The notes under the pieces were generated by a model. The model did not search any database, was not told the DNA's origin, and saw nothing but the letters and a program-made list of their open reading frames with translations. Below, one piece after another: positions 1 to 5,899 of a stretch of 43,010 bases of DNA. How positions within the stretch are numbered: position 1 is the stretch's first letter; the number at the start of each line of letters is the position of its first letter. A program made the position numbers and the translations under genes. Source of the stretch: a virus; the IMG/VR virus record IMGVR_UViG_3300025668_000018, positions 1-43,010 of that record; one strand, given 5' to 3'.

Positions 1-13
1 AAATCTTTTCATC

Positions 14-145
14 ATGCGTATTGCTCTTGCTGCTATCATCGTTATCTGTGGTGCTAACTTACTCATTGAGTTGCTAGATTCTCCATTGATTGATGTTATT
101 AACGAAAGAAACGAAACGATTCAACGCCAAATCGATGCCATGTGA
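14..145 (+). CDS. Small single-span membrane protein, unknown function
   Basis: This is a 43-residue reading frame from an ATG at 14 to a TGA at 143-145. Residues 1-21 form an uninterrupted hydrophobic stretch (MRIALAAIIVICGANLLIEL), followed by a charged tail (NERNETIQRQIDAM). That is the shape of a small N-terminally anchored membrane protein of the kind common in cyanophage accessory regions. The frame stays open to the left edge of the window (from base 2), so it could also be the 3' end of a longer gene. The ATG is preferred because the hydrophobic segment begins there. No Shine-Dalgarno sequence is visible. It is not recognised as any named family. Confidence 0.42.
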   Translation: MRIALAAIIVICGANLLIELLDSPLIDVINERNETIQRQIDAM

Positions 146-181
146 CAGTCGGACAACTGTACCCAATATCGGGGTTTCCCG

Positions 182-209
182 TTGCCCCCCCTCCCAAAAC
201 TGCTACAAT
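182..209 (+). promoter_or_regulatory. Possible sigma70-type promoter upstream of the 113-residue gene
   Basis: A TTGCCC at 182-187 and a TACAAT at 204-209 are separated by 16 bp, a fair but not strong match to a host sigma70 promoter. It would place the transcription start about 45 bp before the ATG at 263. It falls where a TTG-started version of that gene would begin, which is one reason to prefer the downstream ATG. The -35 match is weak, so this is tentative. Confidence 0.3.
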
Positions 210-262
210 ACAGACAAGCGGGAAACGAAACCGAGAACCGCCTAAACCTCTTCTCTTCTCTC

Positions 263-604
263 ATGCGTAAAATCGAAACCCAAATGTGTGCCGCTATTCA
301 GGCAAACCAAGATTTCAAATCTGGCAACACTCAAGTGATCACGATTGAAGGCGTTAGTTTCATCTATCTCCATGGCAATCAAATTGCATCAGTCGATGAA
401 GATAGCATGACAATCTATGATGGTGGTTGGCAGTCAACAACAACTAAGAGCAGACTCAATGCCTTATGTGATTACTTCTGTGTTGCTGGTGAAGGTGTAT
501 TCCAAAAGAATTACAAGTGGTTTGTAAGAAAGTTCGCAGGACAACTAGGCACTGAAAAAGTATTCACAACAGAAGAATTCACTAACGGTTATGTCTTCGC
601 ATGA
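263..604 (+). CDS. Conserved cyanophage hypothetical protein (113 aa)
   Basis: The frame is open from a TTG at 182, but the ATG at 263 (MRKIETQMCAAIQ...) is preferred. The protein reads as a compact domain from there, and the extra 27 residues would overlap a promoter-like sequence. The centre has the features SFIYLHGNQIA, YDGGWQSTTTKSRLNALC and VFQKNYKWFVRK, ending in FTNGYVFA. This pattern resembles a small protein family that I associate with T4-like cyanophages; its function is unknown and no catalytic motif is apparent. Its TGA stop overlaps the ATG of the following 25-codon frame (ATGA). It is a confident gene with an unknown role. Confidence 0.75.
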   Translation: MRKIETQMCAAIQANQDFKSGNTQVITIEGVSFIYLHGNQIASVDEDSMTIYDGGWQSTTTKSRLNALCDYFCVAGEGVFQKNYKWFVRKFAGQLGTEKVFTTEEFTNGYVFA

Positions 605-678
605 TTAAAACTAAAAAAGAATGGGCAGCAATCTATGCTCGCTTTTATTCAATCATCCTCATCCTTATTCTCCTATAA
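601..678 (+). CDS. Possible 25-residue membrane peptide
   Basis: An ATG at 601 overlaps the previous stop codon (ATGA, 601-604) and opens a 25-codon frame ending with TAA at 676-678. The product starts MIKTKKEWAAIYARFY and ends in a very hydrophobic run (SIILILILL), like a tiny single-span membrane peptide with a positive N-terminus. The overlap suggests translational coupling, which phages use often. The frame is too short to be sure by composition alone, so it may be chance. Confidence 0.3.
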   Translation: MIKTKKEWAAIYARFYSIILILILL

Positions 679-703
679 CTAATCATTCCCATTCTTATTA
701 GTT
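677..703 (+). repeat. Inverted repeat (7-bp arms), weak stem-loop
   Basis: AACTAAT at 677-683 and ATTAGTT at 697-703 are perfect reverse complements around a 13-base loop. The stem is AT-rich and followed by only four T residues, so it is a poor intrinsic terminator. It marks the gap between the 113-residue gene and the 85-residue gene. Half of a 12-bp direct repeat (CTAATCATTCCC, 679-690, again at 1087-1098) lies within it. Confidence 0.35.
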
Positions 704-713
704 TTCCACAGAT
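702..713 (+). promoter_or_regulatory. DnaA-box-like motif TTTTCCACAGAT, first copy
   Basis: TTTTCCACAGAT at 702-713 is repeated exactly at 931-942, with the two copies flanking the 85-residue gene. The core TTTTCCACA (702-710) matches the DnaA-box consensus I recall for Synechococcus. A function in phage replication or host DnaA binding is inference; see the pair at 931-962. Confidence 0.4.
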
Positions 714-969
714 GAAAGACTTTACTCAGGGGCAACAAGTTACTTACAATCAGTTCCAAGGTAAAGTAAACTTTATCTGTGAACACTATGTAACTCTTAC
801 TATTCAAGAATGGGATAAACTCCCGCAGGAACAAGTAAATGCTAAACGTAACACTCATCAAGTCAACCTATGTGTATACAGAGAACATTGGAAAGATATA
901 CATTTAGTCCCTACACAGGTTAATAATACTTTTTCCACAGATAATGCGGAAATTGTGGAAAACTATTAA
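712..969 (+). CDS. Small conserved cyanophage protein (85 aa), unknown function
   Basis: An ATG at 712 opens a frame ending with TAA at 967-969. The sequence begins MKDFTQGQQVTYNQF, then GKVNFICEHYVTLTI, and later HQVNLCVYREHWKDIHLV. The alternating hydrophobic pattern (GQQVTY, GKVNFI, YVTLTI, VNLCVYREHW) is what a small SH3-like or OB-like beta barrel would show, and similar short proteins recur in cyanophage early regions. No catalytic residues are evident and the role is unknown. The last 13 codons overlap a perfect inverted repeat carrying two DnaA-box-like motifs, so this end of the gene is under a second, non-coding constraint or is itself regulatory. Confidence 0.68.
   Translation: MKDFTQGQQVTYNQFQGKVNFICEHYVTLTIQEWDKLPQEQVNAKRNTHQVNLCVYREHWKDIHLVPTQVNNTFSTDNAEIVENY
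931..962. promoter_or_regulatory. Perfect inverted repeat of two TTTTCCACA DnaA-box-like motifs
   Basis: TTTTCCACA (931-939) and its exact reverse complement TGTGGAAAA (954-962) form 9-bp arms with a 14-base spacer. A third copy of TTTTCCACA is at 702-710. TTTTCCACA is the DnaA-box form I recall for cyanobacterial DnaA. As RNA, the arms would also form a hairpin, but no T-tract follows, so a terminator is unlikely. Binding by host DnaA is inferred, not shown. Confidence 0.5.
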
Positions 970-1121
970 TAAATCTATTTGTGTTAGTTATATGCCTTAA
1001 AGGTGCTCTAGAGATGTACTCTTAGCACGTTCTCTAACAGTTGTCAACCCCTCTGAAATACTCGGAGGATACTCTCATCACCATTGCTAATCATTCCCCT
1101 CTGAGGGTCATACAGAGGCAC
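970..1121 (+). other. Non-coding regulatory stretch with short inverted repeats
   Basis: No credible reading frame is seen here. It contains GTGCT/AGCAC arms (about 1001-1026), a CCTCTG...CAGAGG inverted repeat (about 1098-1118), and the second copy of the direct repeat CTAATCATTCCC (1087-1098). The motif CCTCTGA recurs three times between about 1050 and 1425. These elements lie just upstream of the promoter at 1122 and could be an operator or an RNA structure ending an upstream transcript. No specific factor can be named. Confidence 0.35.
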
Positions 1122-1150
1122 TTGACAAACTATCAAATAGATGGTACAAT
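1122..1150 (+). promoter_or_regulatory. Strong host-type sigma70 promoter
   Basis: A perfect -35 TTGACA (1122-1127) and a -10 TACAAT (1145-1150) are separated by the optimal 17 bp. Transcription should start near 1157 and give a leader of roughly 38 bases before the ATG at 1195. This is the form expected of T4-like phage early promoters read by the unmodified host polymerase. Confidence 0.78.
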
Positions 1151-1194
1151 AACCTTGTAGGGGTTCAGAAACACTCCTTGTATCTTTGAGACTT

Positions 1195-1398
1195 ATGCAT
1201 TATCTTATCTACGACAACACAGAGACACTTAGAGCAACATTTGTAAGTGTCTACGATCTTGAGAAGTTCATCGATGGTATTAGAAACTCTCGGGGAGATA
1301 GTTACCCAAATACTCCGAGAATGTCTACCTTTGATTACATCAAGACTATCGGATGGTACTGGGAGGTTGTTGACAAATCTGCAGAGGTTAGTGTATAA
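1195..1398 (+). CDS. Small hypothetical protein (67 aa), probable early gene
   Basis: The frame can start at TTG 1186, but the ATG at 1195 gives the cleaner start (MHYLIYDNTETLRATFVSV). The protein is 67 residues with an aromatic C-terminal half (IKTIGWYWEVVDKSAEVSV) and no recognisable family. It lies directly behind the promoter at 1122-1150, so it is probably expressed early in infection. Its last codons contain a second near-consensus promoter (1370-1399), and its TAA stop is part of that promoter's -10 box. Confidence 0.6.
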   Translation: MHYLIYDNTETLRATFVSVYDLEKFIDGIRNSRGDSYPNTPRMSTFDYIKTIGWYWEVVDKSAEVSV

Positions 1399-1399
1399 T
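1370..1399 (+). promoter_or_regulatory. Host-type sigma70 promoter embedded in the end of the 67-aa gene
   Basis: TTGACA at 1370-1375 and TATAAT at 1394-1399 are both perfect consensus hexamers with an 18-bp spacer. The -10 box overlaps the TAA stop codon (1396-1398) of the upstream gene. Transcription would start near 1406 and give a leader of about 180 bases before the ATG at 1585. Confidence 0.7.
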
Positions 1400-1584
1400 A
1401 GCAGAAGGTATTGGAGGTCCTCTGAGTAACACTTAGCAGCAGTTATTAAATGTTACTTTGGCAGTTTATTGGGCCCCTTAAATATAAAAAAGGGCCATAA
1501 CCTAACCTACAAAGGTTCCCAGGCGCTTGAGATATTATTCAATAATACTTTAACGTCAAACTAAAAAAATTTCTGAGGTAAAAA
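1400..1584 (+). other. Untranslated leader with a GGCCC/GGGCC stem-loop
   Basis: No reading frame of note is present. A palindromic GGGCCC at 1471-1476 pairs through GGCCC (1472-1476) with GGGCC (1492-1496) across an A-rich loop. Neither strand has a T-tract after it, so it is not a typical terminator. A good ribosome-binding sequence (GAGG, 1575-1578) precedes the ATG at 1585 by six bases. The stretch is most simply the leader of the operon started at 1370-1399; a small RNA cannot be excluded. Confidence 0.4.
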
Positions 1585-1803
1585 ATGGATGCTAAGACCC
1601 GTGTAGAGAGACAAGACACTCGTGTATGGGCATTAGAGCAACTGATAAGGTTAGAGGCATTTCTAGACCCTAGGATGTACGAGTGTGCAGACTATTACAC
1701 ATCATCTTATGCTTCTCAAGTTGTAGAAGATCTATATACACTATGGGTTGAGTGGAAAGAAGATAATCCCACCAATAATCCCCAAGTAATAAACCGTATG
1801 TAG
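1585..1803 (+). CDS. Small hypothetical protein (72 aa)
   Basis: It starts at ATG 1585 with a good Shine-Dalgarno sequence (GAGG, 1575-1578) and ends with TAG 1801-1803. The product is acidic and aromatic: an N-terminal charged helix (MDAKTRVERQDTRVWALEQL) and a C-terminal VVEDLYTLWVEWKEDNP. It looks like a small all-helical protein. No family is recognised. It is the first gene of a tight run (4-bp gap to the next, then overlaps of 20 and 11 bp) leading into the 853-residue structural gene, so it is likely cotranscribed with that gene. Confidence 0.65.
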   Translation: MDAKTRVERQDTRVWALEQLIRLEAFLDPRMYECADYYTSSYASQVVEDLYTLWVEWKEDNPTNNPQVINRM

Positions 1804-1807
1804 AGTT

Positions 1808-1978
1808 ATGTCCCAGAGATTCACAACAACGATAGAAGAGGATGATTTAGGAGATTTAATATTAGTAGTACCATATGAGGTATGTGAGGAGATGGGGTGG
1901 GATGTTGGTACAGAATTAGAGTATGAATTAGATGACCAATCATTTATTTTAAAAAAGCATGACGAATCCGAAAATTGA
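1808..1978 (+). CDS. AbrB/MazE-like small protein (56 aa)
   Basis: The ATG at 1808 opens a 56-codon frame ending at TGA 1976-1978. The segment LVVPYEVCEEMGWDVGTE followed by LEYELDDQSFILKK follows the SpoVT/AbrB swapped-hairpin pattern. That pattern is a start-like ([IV]P), a short helix ending in a hydrophobic-Gly pair, the 'W-x-x-G-x-x-[LVI]' turn, then a beta hairpin ending in I-hydrophobic-K-K. Such domains act as DNA-binding transcription factors or antitoxins. No toxin gene is adjacent, so a regulatory role is more likely than a toxin-antitoxin pair. It overlaps the next gene by 20 bp. The family call is from pattern only; the gene is convincing by composition and packing. Confidence 0.62.
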   Translation: MSQRFTTTIEEDDLGDLILVVPYEVCEEMGWDVGTELEYELDDQSFILKKHDESEN

Positions 1979-2192
1979 TCGCTGGGCAGATAATGCCGAA
2001 GCACACCAGATTATTAATGAATGTCTATTATCATTAGCAGAGAGATTAAAGAAACTAGAAGAGTATGTAATAAATATTCCAACGCCAGATAAGATTTTAT
2101 ATAAACCGAGTGGTGAAGAGGAGTATTTAAATTTAAAAGAGAATTATGATTTAATCTATAAGAGTATAGAGGAATTAAGGAATGGGATGTAA
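1959..2192 (+). CDS. Small coiled-coil-like hypothetical protein (77 aa)
   Basis: It starts at ATG 1959 within the end of the AbrB-like gene and ends at TAA 2190-2192, overlapping the 853-residue gene by 11 bp. The protein is helix-rich and charged (NECLLSLAERLKKLEEYV, then LNLKENYDLIYKSIEELRNG), and would fit two helices or a short coiled coil. No family is recognised. The double overlap implies coupled translation with the structural gene that follows. Confidence 0.65.
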   Translation: MTNPKIDRWADNAEAHQIINECLLSLAERLKKLEEYVINIPTPDKILYKPSGEEEYLNLKENYDLIYKSIEELRNGM

Positions 2193-4743
2193 AACTAAGT
2201 ATTCTTCAGGGGAAAGTAGTCCATGTTTTAGAACAAATCATTGTTCAGTGAATGTTCCATTACCTGTAAATCAAGCAACCACTGTAGAGTTTCGCGAGCA
2301 TCCACTTGCGGTTTTTCGTAATAGTAATACCAACTATCAGATTGATAGGAGAGATAGTGTTGCGATTATGCATGAAAGTATTGCATTACCAGCAGTACCA
2401 GCTGGTGGCGGTTCACCTCCTGCTAGTGGTGCAATTTGTGGCAAAGTATTTCGATCTGCAGGTTGTGTCAATATTAGTCGATGGGTCTATGATTATGTAC
2501 CTAATGAGTTATCGTTTGACTTAGGATTAAGTGATCGATATTTTTCGTATCTATATGACACATCAAATAATGCTGGACATGTTGGTATTGCTTGTTATTA
2601 CTTAGAGACACGAAATGATACAAATACCTCTGCTAGCACTCCTCCAAGTGGTACAGAGGGACAACCTGGTTATGTACCAGGACAACCTGGTACATCAACT
2701 TCAACAGAATCAATTATTTGTAAACCTTGTACAGCATTTACATGTGCTCCAAGTAAGACAACTATGTCCTATTCTGGTACAGAAAATATATCAGGTGACC
2801 CCGACGCGCCGCATCCCACATTATTTGCAATTGGTACAGATTCAGATAAAGTTGTAGTATCATATGATTCGTTAAGTACCACAATACCAGATGGTGTTAC
2901 TGATATGGAGTTTTCGTATGATGGTGTAACTTATACTGATGTATGGGATCAGACAACACAAGCAGGTATTGAGTATGAGTCACCACAAAATCCATTTGTA
3001 ACTGGTCAAAATCAATTAAATGACTTTGAAATTTATAATTTAGATGTTGGTCTTGCGACAGGATTACGAATTAAAGTTGGTATCTCATCAATTGCAGATG
3101 ACACTGCAACACCTGGACCCACCTATTCTGGTGTCAGATGGCAGATTACAGAACTTATGAATACTGGTGCCGACTATACAGTAGGTACAGTAATTCCTTT
3201 GACGTATGCATATACCAAACCAGATAATACAGTTGTTAATTTAACAATGAATTTAAAGATCACTGGAGTTGGTCCTACTACATCAGTAACATCTCAGGCA
3301 GGATTTAATATTCTAAGAGTAGGTGATACTCTTAATGGGCATACAGTAACTCGTGCTTTTCATACTGATATCGATAATTTTCCATATCATGTCATTTATT
3401 TGAATGGTAGTGGCAGTGATTTTGTTAAAGATACGCAATATACATCTGATAGGAATCATGTAGTTACTGCACATGCAGGATTTGGGATTGTAGATAGAGG
3501 AATAATAGTTGGAAAGTACGAATTTCTTGATAAATCTATACAGTATAGCACTATAGATGTTGATAAAAATGCACCTGATGTGTTTAATACTCTTAAACAA
3601 CCAAAGGTTACTCTATCAGTATCAAATGGACAAGTAACAGGTGCCACAATCGTCTCTGGAGGTTCTGGATGGAGTGATGGTTCCACTCTTTCGGTAAGTT
3701 CTCCGCAAGATAATACAACATTTGAGTTAGATGCCAATGGTAATGTAGAAAAAGTCATCATAAAACCTGCTGATGAGTCTAATATTGCTAAATTGGAAGG
3801 AACTTTTACTAATGGATCGCTAACTGCGGTAACTGTAGTCGATGGCGGCAAAGGATATAACACAGTATTGACAAATGTGGACGGAGATGGTAATGAATAC
3901 ACCGAAGAAAATCTACCTACCGCGTTTGTGAGTGATATTGTAAATTATAAGACAAGGACTGATCCAAATGCAGCATATGAACCCGAAAAAGCGGACGATT
4001 ATATGGATACAATAAGCACATTTCCTCAAGATATCTCTCCAGAACTAGAAAATCAAATTTTTGGCGGATTTGACCAGGATCCTAAGTATGTTAATAATAT
4101 TCCTGCATCAAATATCACTCAAAAACGCGATCCTGAGCGATTAAAAATTGATATACAACCGCAGAGACTATATTCTAAGAAATCTGTTGATGAATATAGG
4201 GAAACTTATGAGTTAAGAGAGGATTTAACAGAAGAAATCCTTGCTGTTGACATTGATAGTAGTGTTAAGAATTCTGTTTTGAAAGGTCATATAGATGAAA
4301 CCAACGAAAGAATCGCACATGCAGATGCATTGGTGCAAGAAGTAATTCCTGAGTCTACAGTTGGTAATGAAGCATTGATTGAAACAGTCCAAGGTACATT
4401 TAATGATCTTCCAGTTGCGTCAACATACACTAAATACTTTATGAAACAATATCGTCCAGATTCATCTGGACCTATCACATTAAAAATTACTCTTGGGTGT
4501 GAGGTTGCTCAAGCAGGATGTGGACATGTTCCATGCGCTCCTGTACAATCTATAGGAAGTTCTACAACTAATGCAGATGGATCTACGGATGTCACCACCT
4601 TTACCCCACAAGTAGGACCTTTGGGAGGCGGTTGTAGGAACTGGACTGCAACTGGGAGTCTAGAGATCTTTAATGATCTGACTGGATCCGCTCAAACCTT
4701 TCGGGAAGCATGTGATGCTTTTGGAAATCCTTACGCTACTTAA
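2182..4743 (+). CDS. Virion structural protein (853 aa), candidate spike/hub-associated protein
   Basis: This large protein sits directly upstream (5-bp gap) of the PAAR tip gene, the position that T4-like logic gives to a central spike or hub partner; that role is inference. The N-terminus is Cys-rich (MGCKTKYSSGESSPCF...) with a conserved-looking region to about residue 145. A Gly/Pro/Thr/Ser linker (GQPGYVPGQPGTSTSTES) follows, then a CxxC-containing piece (CKPCTAFTC). Around residues 485-570 are two GGxGY-type repeats (SGGSGW, DGGKGY) of the kind abundant in the downstream giant gene. The charged part around residues 640-750 looks helical. The C-terminus is again Cys-rich (LGCEVAQAGCGHVPCAP, GGGCRNW). 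No lysozyme catalytic motif is seen. Confidence 0.8.
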   Translation: MGCKTKYSSGESSPCFRTNHCSVNVPLPVNQATTVEFREHPLAVFRNSNTNYQIDRRDSVAIMHESIALPAVPAGGGSPPASGAICGKVFRSAGCVNISRWVYDYVPNELSFDLGLSDRYFSYLYDTSNNAGHVGIACYYLETRNDTNTSASTPPSGTEGQPGYVPGQPGTSTSTESIICKPCTAFTCAPSKTTMSYSGTENISGDPDAPHPTLFAIGTDSDKVVVSYDSLSTTIPDGVTDMEFSYDGVTYTDVWDQTTQAGIEYESPQNPFVTGQNQLNDFEIYNLDVGLATGLRIKVGISSIADDTATPGPTYSGVRWQITELMNTGADYTVGTVIPLTYAYTKPDNTVVNLTMNLKITGVGPTTSVTSQAGFNILRVGDTLNGHTVTRAFHTDIDNFPYHVIYLNGSGSDFVKDTQYTSDRNHVVTAHAGFGIVDRGIIVGKYEFLDKSIQYSTIDVDKNAPDVFNTLKQPKVTLSVSNGQVTGATIVSGGSGWSDGSTLSVSSPQDNTTFELDANGNVEKVIIKPADESNIAKLEGTFTNGSLTAVTVVDGGKGYNTVLTNVDGDGNEYTEENLPTAFVSDIVNYKTRTDPNAAYEPEKADDYMDTISTFPQDISPELENQIFGGFDQDPKYVNNIPASNITQKRDPERLKIDIQPQRLYSKKSVDEYRETYELREDLTEEILAVDIDSSVKNSVLKGHIDETNERIAHADALVQEVIPESTVGNEALIETVQGTFNDLPVASTYTKYFMKQYRPDSSGPITLKITLGCEVAQAGCGHVPCAPVQSIGSSTTNADGSTDVTTFTPQVGPLGGGCRNWTATGSLEIFNDLTGSAQTFREACDAFGNPYAT

Positions 4744-4748
4744 CTATT

Positions 4749-5300
4749 ATGGCATTTGCAGCATTGTATATGGGAAAATGTTCTGGGCATATGGCAGGTC
4801 TGGGAGGTTCTTGGCACCCAGGACCTGGAGGGGGAGCTATTACACCATGTTCTGTTGGCAATTTGATAAACATTATACCCAAACCAATGGCAGACCATCT
4901 CATTTATGGTAATTGGTTACCAACACCACTACTCCCATTAACCCCATTGGGAGCAGCCCGAAATGTCTTTATTAATGGTATAATACCTATTGTAGACCAA
5001 GATCTACTCACACCCCACCCAACACTATCAGTCTACGCTGTAACTAGAACAGTTGGTAAATGTACCATTGTGGCACCTGCAAATGCCTGGTGGTGTCATA
5101 CCTATACTGGGATAGGCAATGTAGCTGGTAGAGAGCCACTTGTTGGTCATGTACGCAAAGCAATGGCGTCTACCCTAACCGTTTGGATTAATGGTAGGCG
5201 TGCATGTAGAGTGGGAGATCCTTTAGGGGATGGTACAACCAATTTCCCTTGTTTATCTCTCATTAGTGGCGGGTCACCCAACGTTATTATCGGAGTTTAA
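4749..5300 (+). CDS. PAAR-like spike-tip protein
   Basis: This 183-residue protein has the hallmarks of PAAR/DUF4150-type spike-tip proteins, which form a sharp cone at the end of contractile tail spikes. It has repeated short loops rich in Gly, Pro and Cys/His, an early PCSVGNLINII segment, a central ATRTVGKC-like hairpin region, a VWINGRRACRVGDPLGDG motif around residues 144-163, and the closing GGSPNVIIGV. It is longer than T4 gp5.4 (about 97 residues) and may hold two PAAR-like halves. Its position just before gp25 and gp6 fits a baseplate-spike role. His and Cys residues (for example WWCHTYTG) could bind a metal at the tip. Confidence 0.85.
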   Translation: MAFAALYMGKCSGHMAGLGGSWHPGPGGGAITPCSVGNLINIIPKPMADHLIYGNWLPTPLLPLTPLGAARNVFINGIIPIVDQDLLTPHPTLSVYAVTRTVGKCTIVAPANAWWCHTYTGIGNVAGREPLVGHVRKAMASTLTVWINGRRACRVGDPLGDGTTNFPCLSLISGGSPNVIIGV

Positions 5301-5301
5301 A

Positions 5302-5448
5302 ATGGCAGCAAGAACAAAGTCCCTTTCTGGGGCAAACATGATTGAAGCAAAACCTAAAAAAACTAGGCAAGGAACAGGAAAGCATACAAAATATGCTTCA
5401 ACTTCAAGGAATAGCGCCAAAAAGCGTTATCGTGGTCAGGGTAAGTGA
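5302..5448 (+). CDS. Very basic small cyanophage protein (48 aa)
   Basis: The chosen start is the ATG at 5302, two bases after the PAAR stop; the longer open frame from 5230 only reads through the end of the PAAR gene in another frame. The product begins MAARTKSLSGANMIEAKPKK and ends SAKKRYRGQGK. It is strongly Lys/Arg-rich with little hydrophobic core, so it is probably extended and nucleic-acid or phosphate binding. Short basic proteins of this look recur next to gp25 in T4-like cyanophages as far as I recall. Its function is unknown. Its stop codon touches the late promoter for gp25. Confidence 0.72.
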   Translation: MAARTKSLSGANMIEAKPKKTRQGTGKHTKYASTSRNSAKKRYRGQGK

Positions 5449-5455
5449 ATAAATA
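5448..5455 (+). promoter_or_regulatory. T4-type late promoter (AATAAATA) for gp25-gp6-giant gene
   Basis: AATAAATA at 5448-5455 matches the T4-like late -10 element (TATAAATA-type, read with gp55/gp33-like factors). It lies 25 bp upstream of the gp25 ATG. It overlaps the TGA stop of the preceding gene. No other such element is seen before 27063, so it would have to drive about 21.6 kb. Confidence 0.55.
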
Positions 5456-5479
5456 GTTAGGATATATCTCATCGTGTAG

Positions 5480-5899
5480 ATGGCATTAAAGGAACTAGGG
5501 GGAAAGGACTTTAAAAAGTCGCGATCTTTCTCTGACATTTTAATTTCTATGCAGAGGAATCCCTTTACGGATGATACCTCTGTTGTTAAAAATGATAATG
5601 CCATCAAGCAAGCAGTTAAGAATTTAATCCTTACGCAACCAGGTGAGAAACCTTTTCAACCATTAGTCGGATCTAAAGTCTATAATCTCCTCTTTGAACC
5701 TCTAGATGCTTTCACAGCAGATAGTATCAAGGATGAGATCATAAATACCATTAATCAGTATGAACCTAGGGTAGAACTTACAGACGTAGATGTTACTGCT
5801 ATTCCCGAGGGTAACAAACTAAATGTTGCCCTTGAGTATAGGATTGTAGGGTTACCGATTGTTGAAACAATTTCATTTGTTTTACAGAGACCTGAATAA
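5480..5899 (+). CDS. 25: Baseplate wedge subunit gp25
   Basis: This 139-residue protein is a clear gp25/GPW family member, about the length of T4 gp25 (132 residues). It includes the N-terminal basic stretch with RNPFTDD, the helix NDNAIKQAVKNLILTQPGEK that the family conserves, a GSKVYNLLFEPLD segment, and the EPR motif (QYEPRVELTDVDV), followed by a beta hairpin (LNVALEYRIVG). In contractile tails gp25 binds the gp6 core and is thought to nucleate sheath polymerisation. Its TAA stop overlaps the ATG of gp6 by one base (TAATG), which indicates coupled translation. Confidence 0.95.
   Translation: MALKELGGKDFKKSRSFSDILISMQRNPFTDDTSVVKNDNAIKQAVKNLILTQPGEKPFQPLVGSKVYNLLFEPLDAFTADSIKDEIINTINQYEPRVELTDVDVTAIPEGNKLNVALEYRIVGLPIVETISFVLQRPE

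Noticed and set aside
145-160. Short inverted repeat ACAGT/ACTGT after the first small gene
   Set aside because: Five-base arms with no T-tract are easily expected by chance; no function can be supported.
182-262. TTG-started N-terminal extension of the 113-residue protein
   Set aside because: The extension is low-complexity, overlaps a promoter-like sequence and lacks a ribosome-binding site; the ATG at 263 starts the conserved-looking part.
966-975. AATAAATC after the 85-residue gene as a late promoter
   Set aside because: The last base of the element does not match and the sequence downstream lacks a gene start for more than 200 bp; strong host-type promoters explain this region better.
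1471-1496. GGCCC/GGGCC stem-loop as an intrinsic terminator
   Set aside because: No T-tract follows on either strand and the stem is only five pairs; it is kept as part of a leader.
3456-3902. 148-codon reading frame on the minus strand
   Set aside because: It lies wholly antisense to the GGxGY repeats of the 853-residue gene; its Pro/Ser/Val-rich sequence mirrors the repeat codons and it has no start signal or neighbouring minus-strand gene.
4712-4912. 66-codon + strand frame overlapping the start of the PAAR gene
   Set aside because: It overlaps the end of the 853-residue gene and the start of the PAAR gene in a different frame, and its sequence has no domain-like features.
5230-5301. Upstream extension of the 48-residue basic protein
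   Set aside because: These 24 codons only read through the end of the PAAR gene in another frame; the ATG at 5302 gives a clean start with a 1-bp gap after the PAAR stop.
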